DNA from: Candidatus Barnesiella excrementavium | GTDB lineage: Bacteria > Bacteroidota > Bacteroidia > Bacteroidales > Barnesiellaceae | Direction of reading: 5' to 3' | DNA: 64,000 bases | NCBI GenBank assembly: GCA_019115485.1 | Contig: DXDM01000037.1 | Location: 1 to 64,000 of the forward strand | Shown here: positions 9,980-18,305 of the stretch, one piece after another | Layout of the letters: every line of letters begins with the position of its first letter | Numbering within the stretch: the first letter of the stretch is position 1 | Notes under the pieces: generated by a model | Databases searched by the model: none | Told to the model about the DNA's origin: nothing | The model's input: only the letters and a program-made list of their open reading frames with translations | Program-made: the position numbers and the translations under genes

Positions 9980-11557
9980 ATGAACCGAACTCTGTTTGTA
10001 CCTTTCATGTTGGGAACCGCGGCTCTTCCCCTTTCAGCTCAAAAAGCGACACTGCCCAATATCGTACTCATCATGTGCGACGACATGGGATTTTCAGATT
10101 TAGGGTGTTACGGCAGCAAAATCCGAACTCCCCATCTGGACAGTCTGGCCGATGCCGGCGTACGATTCAGCCAGTTCAAGAACACCGGGCGCAGTTGCCC
10201 GTCGCGCGCCTCGCTGCTTACCGGTCGTTATCAACACGAGGTGGGTATGGGCTGGATGACCGCCGTAGACGAACACCGCCCGGGGTATAGGGGGCAAATA
10301 TCGAAAGTCTATCCGACCATTGCCGAAATCTTGAAGACCAACGGATACGACACCTACATGAGCGGCAAATGGCATGTCACGCTCGACGGCGCTTTCGACG
10401 GGCCCAACGGCAGCTACCCCACCCAGCGCGGATTCGACCGCTACTATGGCTGCCTGTCGGGAGGAGGCAACTACTATAAGCCTACGCCGCTCTACAACGA
10501 TTTGACGCCCGTTACCGACTTGCCCGACGACTATTATTACACCACGGCCATATCCGACTCGGCCGTTAGCTTCATACGGCAACAACCGACCGATGCCCCC
10601 ATGTTCCTCTACGTAGCCTACTATGCCCCGCACCTCCCCTTGCAGGCTCCGGCCGACCGGGTTGAAAAGTGTAAGGCTCGCTACCGGGTAGGGTACGACG
10701 TGTTACGCAAACAGCGGTTTGAGAAGCAAAAGGCACTGGGTCTGGTCCCCGCCGAGATGGAATTGCCGGTTTATAACCGGGAGTTCGGAGGCAAACGCCC
10801 CGCTTGGGAGGAGTTGACCGACTCTCAACGCGAACAGTGGATTCAAGATATGGCCACCTATGCCGCCATGATTGAAATCATGGACGACGGGGTGGGCCAG
10901 ATTGTCGAGGCTTTTCGCGAAAGAGGGACTTTGGGAAACACCGTCTTCCTCTTTCTGAGCGACAACGGAGCTACGCTGGAAGGGGGCTACCTGGGACAAC
11001 TGATGGCCGACCTCTCCAACACGCCATACCGAAGTTATAAGAAATGGGTCTATCAAGGCGGGACAAGTACCCCCTTTATCATGACCTTCGGCGATGCCGG
11101 GAAAAACGTCCTGAAAGGTCAGGTGTGCAAACAGGTGGCTCACATCATCGACCTGCTGCCTACTTGTATGGATTTAGCCTCGGCCAGTTATCCCATCGAC
11201 CGATTCGAACATGCCGACTTGCCCGGAACCAGCCTGCTCCCGGCCGTGAACGGTGGTGCCTTGCAAAATCGCACCCTGTTCTTTGAACATCAAAGTTCGT
11301 GTGCCGTCATCTCGGACAACTGGAAACTGGTGCACAACGACCTGAACAGCCCCTGGGAACTGATAAATCTCTCGACCGATCCCTTTGAAATCGACGACCT
11401 CTCCTCCCGCTACCCCGAGAAAACCCGGGAGCTGGAACAGATGTGGAACCATTGGGCCGAGATGCATCGGGTACTCCCTTTGGAGAATAAGACCTGGACC
11501 GAACGCATTAACTACTATAAGGCGTTGAATCCTGACCAGAGCGGACGGGAAGAGTAA
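9980..11557 (+). CDS. Sulfatase, formylglycine-dependent (S1 family)
   Basis: Probably removes sulfate esters from glycans in the periplasm. I chose the ATG at 9980 because it opens a clean signal peptide (MNRTLFVPFMLGTAALPLSA-Q); an in-frame extension upstream to 9842 lacks one. Metal-binding Asp34-Asp35 (CDDMG) and the maturation motif Cys73-Pro-Ser-Arg76 followed by ASLLTGR are present, so the catalytic Cys would be turned into formylglycine by an anSME-type enzyme encoded elsewhere. A second metal motif (LSDNGATLEGG) lies near residue 330. Length 525. It is divergent from the GH85 locus but next to it, so sulfated host glycan such as mucin is a reasonable substrate. Confidence 0.92.
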   Translation: MNRTLFVPFMLGTAALPLSAQKATLPNIVLIMCDDMGFSDLGCYGSKIRTPHLDSLADAGVRFSQFKNTGRSCPSRASLLTGRYQHEVGMGWMTAVDEHRPGYRGQISKVYPTIAEILKTNGYDTYMSGKWHVTLDGAFDGPNGSYPTQRGFDRYYGCLSGGGNYYKPTPLYNDLTPVTDLPDDYYYTTAISDSAVSFIRQQPTDAPMFLYVAYYAPHLPLQAPADRVEKCKARYRVGYDVLRKQRFEKQKALGLVPAEMELPVYNREFGGKRPAWEELTDSQREQWIQDMATYAAMIEIMDDGVGQIVEAFRERGTLGNTVFLFLSDNGATLEGGYLGQLMADLSNTPYRSYKKWVYQGGTSTPFIMTFGDAGKNVLKGQVCKQVAHIIDLLPTCMDLASASYPIDRFEHADLPGTSLLPAVNGGALQNRTLFFEHQSSCAVISDNWKLVHNDLNSPWELINLSTDPFEIDDLSSRYPEKTRELEQMWNHWAEMHRVLPLENKTWTERINYYKALNPDQSGREE

Positions 11558-11583
11558 AGGAATATAAAGGACGTCGCCAACAG

Positions 11584-11741
11584 GGTGGCGACTCGGTATA
11601 GCCCGAACTCGGAAACGGCGTTCCCATTTATTCCCGGGCTCATTTTTCGCTATCATTGAATAAGATAGGGGGCGGCTCGGTATAGTCAAACTTGAAAACT
11701 TTGTTTTCGTTTGTCTCTGCGCTCGCCTTTCACTATCTTTG
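11584..11741 (+). repeat. Tandem promoter-bearing repeat array, locus 1 (two units)
   Basis: Two units in the orientation reading toward rpe. The second unit (11659-11741, 83 bp) is well kept: GGCTCGGTATAG near its start, the short hairpin GAAAAC-TTT-GTTTTC at 11694-11708, and a promoter at its end. The first unit (about 11584-11658) is a diverged copy ending TATCATTG with TTTA 20 bases upstream. The same unit appears inverted at about 14.5, 16.7 and 53.7 kb. Confidence 0.85.
11710..11741 (+). promoter_or_regulatory. rpe promoter within repeat
   Basis: TTTG at 11710-11713, exactly 20 bases, then TATCTTTG at 11734-11741: a full Bacteroidetes housekeeping promoter. The start site would be near 11748, about 20 bases before the rpe ATG. 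Confidence 0.8.
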
Positions 11742-11767
11742 TACAACTAACGAAAACTATTGAAGTT

Positions 11768-12418
11768 ATGAGCGTAATAATTTCTCCATCGCTGCTTTCG
11801 GCCGATTTCGGGAACCTGAACAGCGAAATCGACCTGATTAACGAGAGCGCGGCCGACTGGCTGCACATCGATGTGATGGACGGCGTGTTTGTCCCTAATA
11901 TCTCGTTTGGCTTCCCGGTGCTCGAATTTGTAAACCGCCGGTGCGCCAAGCCGCTCGACGTGCACCTGATGATTGTGGAGCCTCAGAAATTTATCAACGA
12001 GGTCAAACAGATAGGCGGTGCCATCATGACGGTACATTACGAGGCTTGTACCCATCTGCACCGGGTGGTACAGCAGATTCATGCCGCAGGTATGAAGGCG
12101 GGTGTTTCGCTCAATCCGCACACCCCGGTCTCGCTGCTTGAAGATATTATCGAAGATGTCGACGTGGTACTGCTCATGTCGGTCAATCCCGGGTTCGGAG
12201 GACAGAAGTTTATTCCCCGCATTCTCGACAAAGTGCGCGACTTGAAGGCAATGATTGCCCGTCGGCACGCACATGCTCTCATCGAGATAGACGGTGGCGT
12301 GAACCTCGAAACGGGACGGCAACTGGTCGAGGCTGGTGCCGACGTGCTGGTAGCCGGCAGTTTTGTCTTCCACTCCGAGGCTCCGCTCGAAACCATAGCC
12401 CGTTTGAAACAGTTGTAA
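11768..12418 (+). CDS. rpe: Ribulose-phosphate 3-epimerase
   Basis: Interconverts ribulose 5-phosphate and xylulose 5-phosphate in the pentose phosphate pathway. The start at 11768 gives MSVIISPSLLSADFG, the normal N-terminus; a longer frame from 11711 is only read-through of the promoter repeat. Signatures in order: LHIDVMDGVFVPN (metal His and catalytic Asp), DVHLMI, SVNPGFGGQ (phosphate loop) and EIDGGVN (second catalytic Asp and phosphate site). Length 216, as expected. Transcribed from the repeat-borne promoter, with a strong terminator 20 bp after the stop. Confidence 0.96.
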   Translation: MSVIISPSLLSADFGNLNSEIDLINESAADWLHIDVMDGVFVPNISFGFPVLEFVNRRCAKPLDVHLMIVEPQKFINEVKQIGGAIMTVHYEACTHLHRVVQQIHAAGMKAGVSLNPHTPVSLLEDIIEDVDVVLLMSVNPGFGGQKFIPRILDKVRDLKAMIARRHAHALIEIDGGVNLETGRQLVEAGADVLVAGSFVFHSEAPLETIARLKQL

Positions 12419-12437
12419 ATCCAAATTCTTCAATCAT

Positions 12438-12480
12438 AAAAAACCTCGCTTGCGAAATAACACGCAAGCGAGGTTTTTTT
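12438..12480. terminator. Bidirectional terminator between rpe and transglutaminase-like gene
   Basis: AAACCTCGCTTGCG pairs with CGCAAGCGAGGTTT around an 8-nt loop, flanked by A-run and T-run on the two sides, so it can serve both converging genes. Confidence 0.9.
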
Positions 12481-12504
12481 ATCAAGTTAATCCGTTGGCC
12501 TCGA

Positions 12505-13701
12505 CTATTCCATATAGCCCACAACGGTCACCGGTTCGGAACCTACGGTCGATTCGATTGTGGTGCGTTCGCCCCGGGCATTCTCATAGACAAACGTGTA
12601 GGTCTGATCCTTTTTCAACAGGAATTTGAGAGCATCGTTCATATCCTGCAAGGGACCGGCCGTGCGGCCTCCACCCAGTTGTACCCCGTCGCAGAAGACG
12701 TCGACATTGGCCTCTACCCGGTCTTCCGAGTTCGAGTTGTGTTGCTTGTCCTTATACATGACAAAGGTGACAATCGTGTGGGTAGCCTGTTGCTGGATTG
12801 TTTGGGTCTGCTGGCCGTAGAGGTCGATGTAACGTTGCGACACGTCGACGGCATGCACATCGCGCGACTCCTGATTCCACACCATGGGGAACCAGTCGCC
12901 GGTGGGCCGGAACGATACGGCATAGATGGCGTGAATGCGGTCGCCCGGAATTGACTGACCGGCATCGGCCATGAACCAGGCTCCGTCGAGGGCTGGCGGC
13001 AAATAATATTCGGTCGAGTGCCAGGTGCCGTCAATCCACACCTCGGTCCAGCTGTGGTTGCCCCGGTTGTCGTGCCAGGCAGCCGTACCCGCGAAACGGG
13101 CCGGAATACCTACCGAGCGGAGGGCATCGACCAACAGAATGGAGAGACCCGTGCAGGAGGCCATACCTTGACGCATCGACTCCGACGGACTCTGGTTGGT
13201 CTTTTCGCGCAACGTGTTATACTCTACTCCTACCACCTGAGGAATAATGGCGTTGACGGTATCGAGGGCCTCGCGCAGGCTCTTGCAGCCTCGTACCCGG
13301 GGGGCAAAGCGTTCGTAAAAATCTTTTCGCCAGGCATCGCGCACCTCGTCGACCGAGGCATAGGGCAACACCTCGTTGAGGAAAATCGAGTCGGGCAAGG
13401 CCTTGGCCCAGGCGAATTCGGCCCGGGCGCGGCAGGCGTAAGTCACATTCTCGCGCAACAGCGCCAGATCCATCGTGTCGCGGTCGCCTTGGGGCATCCA
13501 GGCCAACAGGTAGGCCATAGCCTCCTTCTCGTCGCGGGGTGTCTCTTTGAGCAGCACGCGCAGACTGTCGGAACGGGGCGAATCGTCGAGGACGGTTTCG
13601 AGTTGTCGCTGACTGTCGGCCGAGATACCCGACGAGGTACAGCCTGCCACCGTGCAGGCCACTCCGGCGAACAGCAGCATAAGGGCATGAGTTCTTTTCA
13701 T
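12505..13701 (-). CDS. Transglutaminase-like lipoprotein
   Basis: Predicted cell-envelope lipoprotein (lipobox VAGC, Cys21) with a transglutaminase/protease-fold core. The core shows Cys183 in MASCTGLSILLVDALRSVGI, His216 in GNHSWTEVW, and Glu231 at the place where the family normally has Asp. It could be an amide hydrolase or cross-linking enzyme, but no substrate can be assigned. The C-terminal about 110 residues look like a beta-sandwich (TYTFVYENARGERTT). Length 398. It follows cutC by 12 bp and is likely in the same transcript. Confidence 0.8.
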   Translation of the reverse strand: MKRTHALMLLFAGVACTVAGCTSSGISADSQRQLETVLDDSPRSDSLRVLLKETPRDEKEAMAYLLAWMPQGDRDTMDLALLRENVTYACRARAEFAWAKALPDSIFLNEVLPYASVDEVRDAWRKDFYERFAPRVRGCKSLREALDTVNAIIPQVVGVEYNTLREKTNQSPSESMRQGMASCTGLSILLVDALRSVGIPARFAGTAAWHDNRGNHSWTEVWIDGTWHSTEYYLPPALDGAWFMADAGQSIPGDRIHAIYAVSFRPTGDWFPMVWNQESRDVHAVDVSQRYIDLYGQQTQTIQQQATHTIVTFVMYKDKQHNSNSEDRVEANVDVFCDGVQLGGGRTAGPLQDMNDALKFLLKKDQTYTFVYENARGERTTIESTVGSEPVTVVGYME

Positions 13702-13713
13702 ATCGGATTGGTT

Positions 13714-14454
13714 TTATGAGTTGAGTTGATTAAGTATTTCGCGAATCTTCGTTTCGTCGGCCCCCACCGAGGCATACTCGGGAATACCCGGTACACCGCC
13801 CATCGAGACGACAGGGTTGCGGTAGGTCATGCCACTCTCGACCTGGCTGCGGGCACTGAAATGCACGGCATCGACACCGGTCCCGGCCAACTGCCGCACA
13901 TTCGACGGACTCACACCGCTACCGGCCATGATGGCAATTCGTCCGGCCGATTGGGCCACCAGCGCCCGAATCGTATCGATTCCCTCCATCGCCGTGTTGC
14001 GGCCGCCCGAGGTGAGCACCCGGTAACAGCCCGCGCGTACCAGCGATTCGAGAGCCTCGGCCGTATCGCGGGTCATGTCGAAAGCCCGGTGAAAGGTAAA
14101 CTGCATCGAGCCGCAACGCTCCACCAGCCGGGCGGTACGCTCCTCGTCGACACGTCCGTCGGGGGTGAGCATACCGGCTACCACGCAATCGGCCCCGCAC
14201 TCGCGGGCAAAGTCGACCTCGTCGAGCATGAGTTCAAACTCTTCATCGGTATAGAGGAAATCGCCACCCCGGGGGCGAATCATCACACTCAGTTGCAGAT
14301 GGGGTATCTGGCGAGCCCGGCGAATCAGGGCTGCCGAAGGGGTCGTCCCCCCTTCGTAGGGCGAGGCGCACAGTTCTACCCGAGTCACCCCCGTACGCGC
14401 CGCAGCGTGACAGGCTTCGAGCGAGAAGGCGCATAATTCGGTTTCGATTTTCAT
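13714..14454 (-). CDS. cutC: CutC-family protein
   Basis: TIM-barrel protein of the CutC family, historically tied to copper tolerance although the reaction is uncertain. Seen: ELCAFSLEACHAAARTGV at the N-terminus, VELCASPYEGGTTPS, MIRPRGGDFLYTDEE, TFHRAFDM and LTSGG, all family landmarks. Length 246 is normal. Two promoter-bearing repeat units lie directly upstream, and a transglutaminase-like lipoprotein gene follows at 12 bp. Confidence 0.92.
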   Translation of the reverse strand: MKIETELCAFSLEACHAAARTGVTRVELCASPYEGGTTPSAALIRRARQIPHLQLSVMIRPRGGDFLYTDEEFELMLDEVDFARECGADCVVAGMLTPDGRVDEERTARLVERCGSMQFTFHRAFDMTRDTAEALESLVRAGCYRVLTSGGRNTAMEGIDTIRALVAQSAGRIAIMAGSGVSPSNVRQLAGTGVDAVHFSARSQVESGMTYRNPVVSMGGVPGIPEYASVGADETKIREILNQLNS

Positions 14455-14499
14455 AATCGTTTCTGGATATCGTATTTCATCGGTTTACAAAATCTTTTG

Positions 14500-14531
14500 T
14501 AAAGATAGTGAAAGGCGAGAGTAGAGGCAAA
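14500..14531 (-). promoter_or_regulatory. cutC proximal promoter within repeat
   Basis: On the minus strand TTTG (14528-14531), 20 bases, then TATCTTTA (14500-14507). One mismatch from TAnnTTTG; about 45 bp before the cutC start. Confidence 0.65.
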
Positions 14532-14583
14532 CGAAAAACACAATTTTCAAATTGGTCTGTACCGAGCCGCCTCCTGTCTTATT

Positions 14584-14615
14584 CAAAAATAGTGAAAGGC
14601 GAGGGTAGAGACAAA
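14584..14615 (-). promoter_or_regulatory. cutC distal promoter within second repeat unit
   Basis: On the minus strand TTTG (14612-14615), 20 bases, then TATTTTTG (14584-14591), in the same phase as the proximal promoter one repeat length away. Confidence 0.65.
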
Positions 14616-14642
14616 TGGGAAGCAATTTTCAAGAGTTGTGCG

Positions 14643-15299
14643 TCATTCGCCCTCCTCCTGATGCAGCCGATAGAAGAATTTGTGATGCTCGAAACAGATA
14701 TCGAGCAGCCCGAAGCGGACGAACCGGGCAATATAATCTACGGCCGAACGGTATGACAGGCGAGCCAACCGGCTGTATTTGCTCACCGTAATCGCTCCAT
14801 GTTCGGCCAGGTAGTCGAGCAGGAGCTGTTCGCGCTCGGTATATTCCACGAGCGAACCTTTGGGACTGTTCTTCTGCCGCCAAACCGCCAGATGCACGGC
14901 CGTAGCCAGTATGTTCTCATCGGCTATGCGCACGTAGGCCATGTACTTGCCGGGAGCCACCTGAGCCTGCACCGGCTTTTCGACAGCCTTTGGAATCTCA
15001 GCAATGAGCACGGTCTTGCCCTCGACGGTATAGGTGTGCATCTCGATTGCAACCTGAGGCAGGCAGTAGAGCTGCGCGGCAGCCTCAATCATGTAGACCT
15101 CCTCTTCGGAGCGCACCCCGGCGATGCGGCCGTTATCTTTCACCCCGATGAGCAGACGGCCGCCGTCGGTATTGGCAAAGGCCGACAGCGAGCGGGCTAT
15201 CTTGCGGGCATCGGAAATCTCGAATTTGAAATCCTGCTGCTGGTGCTCGCCCTCCTCGATGAGTTGCTGCAAATAGAGCTTGTCGGACATCGGCTTCAT
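14643..15299 (-). CDS. Schlafen AlbA_2-domain protein
   Basis: Putative nucleic-acid-binding regulator. The N-terminal domain shows the AlbA_2 pattern: E-QQDFKFEISDARKIARSL followed by AFANTDGGRLLIGVKDNG. The C-terminal 70 residues look like a winged helix (EYTEREQLLLDYLAEHGAI, then SYRSAVDYIARF). Length 218. Its ATG overlaps the stop of the upstream MATE exporter gene (ATGA), so translation is probably coupled. The start could be Met1 or Met4. Function is inferred only from domain family and coupling. Confidence 0.8.
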   Translation of the reverse strand: MKPMSDKLYLQQLIEEGEHQQQDFKFEISDARKIARSLSAFANTDGGRLLIGVKDNGRIAGVRSEEEVYMIEAAAQLYCLPQVAIEMHTYTVEGKTVLIAEIPKAVEKPVQAQVAPGKYMAYVRIADENILATAVHLAVWRQKNSPKGSLVEYTEREQLLLDYLAEHGAITVSKYSRLARLSYRSAVDYIARFVRFGLLDICFEHHKFFYRLHQEEGE

Positions 15300-16660
15300 G
15301 CGTTGCCCTCCTTCTCGATGAGCTTATGGAGGCGATAGCGAAATCGCAGCCAGAACAGCAGGCCGGCCGAGAAGAGTCCCGCCGGGAAGGCAACCCATAC
15401 CCCCACGACACCACCTCCGAAGGTGAAACCGCACAGGTACCCTACGGGAAGAGCTATCACGAAATAGGCGAAGAAGGCAATCCACATCATGGGCTTCACG
15501 TCGGCCGTACCCCGCAGGGCGTTGGCAAAGGTTATCTGCAAAGCGTCGCCAAACTGGTAAACGATAAGCGAGTAGATGAGTACGGCAACGACGGCCATCA
15601 CCTCGGGGTCCTCGGTAAAACTGTATACGATGGGGAGACGGGCCAGATAGAAAAAGAGACTGGCTGCCACGGCCAGTACCATGATGATGCCCAACCCGGC
15701 ATGGACGGCCCGTTGCAGATTGGGAAAATCGCGCTGCCCCATGAAATGGCTTACCCGCACGGCCAGGGCAGCCCCCATGCCGTAGTAAATCATAAACCCG
15801 AGGGTGCTGACCGAAATCATGATCTGATGGGCCGCCAGCGGCACACTGCCCAGCCAACCCACCATGATGGCACTCAACGAGAAGGCGGCCGTCTCCATAC
15901 CCATCTGCAAGGCGATGGGCCACCCCAAGGCATTGAGTTGCACAAAGTCGTTGCGATTGAATCGCGAGTGGCACATGGCCTCCCGATAGGCCCGATATCT
16001 GGGGGCTCCGGCCACGATGGCGACGAAGACCAGCAGCATGACCACCCGCGAGACCAGGGTGCTGACTCCTGCTCCGAAGAGACCCCATTCGGGCAACCCG
16101 AAACTGCCGTAGATGAGCAGATAGTTCCCCACAATATTCAGGGCATTTCCCCCCAGTAGAATCCACATGGGGGTGCGGGTATCGGTAAGCCCCTCGGCAA
16201 ACTGCCGGTAGCTGTTGAAGAGCATGACAAATATCAGGGAGACCAGTTGCAAGATGAAGTAGGGGCGTATGTGGGGCAGCAACTCGACCGGTTGCCCCAT
16301 CTGGTCGACAAAGCAATAGACCACATACATGATGGCCGTGAGCAACAGCGCCAGAGCGGTGTGAGCCACAAGGGCGTTGCGGAAAACGCGCCCTATCCCC
16401 TGCGTGTTGCCACTTCCCTGCAACATGCCTATCAACGGTGTGAGCCCGTAGGAGAAGCCGGTGGCAAAGATGATGGCCAGATTGAACACGTTGTTGACAA
16501 AGGCGGCGGCCGCCAGTTCGTCGGTACTGTGATGCCCGATCATGACCGTATCGGCCAGACCCAGTATAATCATACCCAACTGCCCCACGACAATGGGCAG
16601 ACCCAGTTTGAGCAGCGAGACAATATGTTGTTTATATGGCAATAACTGAACGGTATTCAT
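15296..16660 (-). CDS. MATE-family multidrug/toxin efflux transporter
   Basis: Inner-membrane exporter of cationic compounds, Na+ or H+ driven. Twelve hydrophobic segments in two MatE halves are visible, beginning LLKLGLPIVVGQLGMIILGLADTVMIGH. I place the start at 16660 (MNTVQLLPYK), since the 28 residues readable upstream come from the promoter repeat. Length 454, normal. It is the first gene of a pair with the AlbA_2 gene. Closest to the NorM-type branch; substrate unknown. Confidence 0.92.
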   Translation of the reverse strand: MNTVQLLPYKQHIVSLLKLGLPIVVGQLGMIILGLADTVMIGHHSTDELAAAAFVNNVFNLAIIFATGFSYGLTPLIGMLQGSGNTQGIGRVFRNALVAHTALALLLTAIMYVVYCFVDQMGQPVELLPHIRPYFILQLVSLIFVMLFNSYRQFAEGLTDTRTPMWILLGGNALNIVGNYLLIYGSFGLPEWGLFGAGVSTLVSRVVMLLVFVAIVAGAPRYRAYREAMCHSRFNRNDFVQLNALGWPIALQMGMETAAFSLSAIMVGWLGSVPLAAHQIMISVSTLGFMIYYGMGAALAVRVSHFMGQRDFPNLQRAVHAGLGIIMVLAVAASLFFYLARLPIVYSFTEDPEVMAVVAVLIYSLIVYQFGDALQITFANALRGTADVKPMMWIAFFAYFVIALPVGYLCGFTFGGGVVGVWVAFPAGLFSAGLLFWLRFRYRLHKLIEKEGNA

Positions 16661-16694
16661 GAACGATCGATTGACCTGTTGGCAAAACAGTGTG

Positions 16695-16726
16695 CAAAGA
16701 TAGTGAAAGGCGAGGGTAGAGACAAA
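16695..16726 (-). promoter_or_regulatory. MATE gene promoter within repeat
   Basis: On the minus strand TTTG (16723-16726), 20 bases, TATCTTTG (16695-16702). Start site near 16688, about 28 bases before the ATG. Unit 2 repeats the -7 element at 16777-16784. Confidence 0.8.
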
Positions 16727-16887
16727 CGAAAACGCAGTTTTCAAGTTTGCTATACCGAGCCGACTCCTATCTTATTCAAAGATAGTGAAAGGCGAGGGTA
16801 AAGATAAACGGAATCGCAGTTTTCAAGTTTGCTATACCGAGTCGACTCCTATCTTATCCAAAGATACGAAAACCGGGGTGAACAAAC
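16695..16887 (-). repeat. Tandem promoter-bearing repeat array, locus 3 (two full units plus distal end)
   Basis: The clearest array: unit 1 at 16695-16776 and unit 2 at 16777-16858, each exactly 82 bp and differing at only a few positions, then a partial third piece (CAAAGATACGAAAACCGGGG). Each unit begins CAAAGATAG and ends CCTATCTTAT, so AAGATAG and CTATCTT are short inverted ends. In unit 1 a hairpin GAAAAC-GCA-GTTTTC lies at 16728-16742. Confidence 0.92.
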
Positions 16888-16987
16888 TATTTTTATATTC
16901 CCGGTAAGAGCGAGCAGGTTACCCGCAGCTACCGGCCGAAGGGGTGGAAAACTGTCCCCGGCGGGAGTAGGGTATCGATTGCTTTAT

Positions 16988-17036
16988 TAAAAAATAAGGA
17001 GAGAGGCATGCCCCCAAGCGGGACAACCTCTCTCCT
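16988..17036 (-). terminator. Terminator of nucleotidyltransferase gene
   Basis: AGGAGAGAGG (16997-17006) pairs with CCTCTCTCCT (17027-17036); a U-run (from 16988-16994) follows on the minus strand. Confidence 0.85.
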
Positions 17037-17065
17037 GTAATCGTATCTTCTCTGGGATAGAGCTA

Positions 17066-17965
17066 TCAGAACAGTTTGGCGGGATATTCGCCGGCGTCGA
17101 CCAGAGCCTGAATTTTGTCGACAACCGATTGGCGGTCGGCGGCATAGGTCACACCGAACCACTTCGACGGAGTGTCGAGCACGGTAACCGTTGCTTTACC
17201 CGACTGAATGAGGTCGTTGACCAGGAGCGGAATGAAGAATTCGGCCTTGATGTTGCCGGCATTCTCTTTCAGGAAGTTCACAAAATAGTCCTCGGAATAT
17301 TTGAAATAGTCGGGAGTGAAGCCCCACATGTTCATCGACACGGGTGTGTTGTCGGGGATAGCCGTCCAGGTTTCACCCTCCTTGAACATCACCTCGCCGT
17401 CGCGACGCTCGATTTGCGTGCGCTCTACTACCGAAGTCAGGTGTTTCGAGGCATTCATCTCGCACACGCCACGGGCTACGGTACCACTCTCCGAGAGGGT
17501 ATTGCCTACCCGATAGCCTACCATGCAATAGTCGTTTTGCTTGCCTTCGAGGTTCTTCAAGTAGTCGGCCAGGATAGCAAAGCTCTCACGACCGTAGAAG
17601 TCGTCGGCATTGATTACGGCAAACGGCTCTTTAATCACATCTTTACCCATCAACAGGGCGTGGTTGGTACCCCACGGTTTGGTACGGCCTTCGGGACAAG
17701 TGAACCCTTCGGGCAGGTCGTTGATTGACTGGAATACCAGCTCGCACGGGATATGACCTTCGTATTTGGAAAGGATTTTCTCTCTGAAATCCTGTTCAAA
17801 ATCTTTGCGGATAACGAATACGACTTTACCGAATCCACCCCGTAAGGCATCGAAAATCGAGTAATCCATAATCGTTTCACCGTTGGGGCCGAGACCGTCG
17901 AGTTGTTTCAAGCCTCCATATCGGCTACCCATACCGGCAGCCAGGACAAAAAGAGTAGGTTTCAT
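17066..17965 (-). CDS. Sugar-phosphate nucleotidyltransferase
   Basis: Likely makes an NDP-sugar from NTP and a sugar 1-phosphate. The N-terminus has the nucleotide-binding signature LAAGMGSRYGGLKQLDGLGP, and VINADDFYG supplies the metal-binding Asp of NTP transferases. Length 299. It resembles UTP-glucose-1-phosphate uridylyltransferase-type enzymes common in Bacteroidetes, but sugar and nucleotide cannot be fixed. Single-gene unit with its own terminator. Confidence 0.82.
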   Translation of the reverse strand: MKPTLFVLAAGMGSRYGGLKQLDGLGPNGETIMDYSIFDALRGGFGKVVFVIRKDFEQDFREKILSKYEGHIPCELVFQSINDLPEGFTCPEGRTKPWGTNHALLMGKDVIKEPFAVINADDFYGRESFAILADYLKNLEGKQNDYCMVGYRVGNTLSESGTVARGVCEMNASKHLTSVVERTQIERRDGEVMFKEGETWTAIPDNTPVSMNMWGFTPDYFKYSEDYFVNFLKENAGNIKAEFFIPLLVNDLIQSGKATVTVLDTPSKWFGVTYAADRQSVVDKIQALVDAGEYPAKLF

Positions 17966-18305
17966 AGCTGTTTCTTGTTTTTTTTTAGTTTTTCATGAGT
18001 TGCAAATGTACATATTTTTTATGATAAAACGGTCATATCGACCCGCTTTTAAATCTACCTCTGTCATATCGGCCCAAGACCCCGCATCAACCCGTCCCCA
18101 GGCTTTCGACACAATGTCAACAAAAGAATTTTGTTCACGGCGATAGTGTTAAAAACGGAACGATAGGATAAAAAAATTCTATTTTTACTTTCCAATTTCA
18201 AAAAAAACATCTTTATTTGCATCGAATAATAATTATTGAATCACTCTAAAATAAGATTGCCTATCGACAAAACATTACGCTTGACTAAAACAAAGGAAGA
18301 TAGTA
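17966..18305. other. Divergent intergenic region, AT-rich
   Basis: About 340 bp between the nucleotidyltransferase (minus) and an ECF sigma factor (plus). Apart from the -7 element at 18003-18010 and a purine-rich ribosome site (AAAGGAAG) just before 18306, I see no gene or structured RNA. Confidence 0.4.
18003..18010 (-). promoter_or_regulatory. -7 element of nucleotidyltransferase promoter
   Basis: TACATTTG on the minus strand, about 38 bp upstream of the ATG. No clear -33 match. Confidence 0.45.

Larger units (their letters stand above)
14500..14640 (-). repeat. Tandem promoter-bearing repeat array, locus 2 (one full unit plus partial)
   Basis: Full unit 14500-14583 (84 bp) and a truncated second unit 14584 to about 14640, both oriented toward cutC. 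Shared landmarks with the other loci are TAGTGAAAGGCGAG, GTAGAG, CAAA and the ACCGAGCCG stretch. Confidence 0.85.

Noticed and set aside
16661-16744. N-terminal extension of the MATE protein by 28 residues
   Set aside because: The added codons are read through the promoter repeat and would lie upstream of the predicted transcription start.
16695-16887. CRISPR array
   Set aside because: Units are contiguous copies of 82 bp with no unique spacers and no cas genes nearby.
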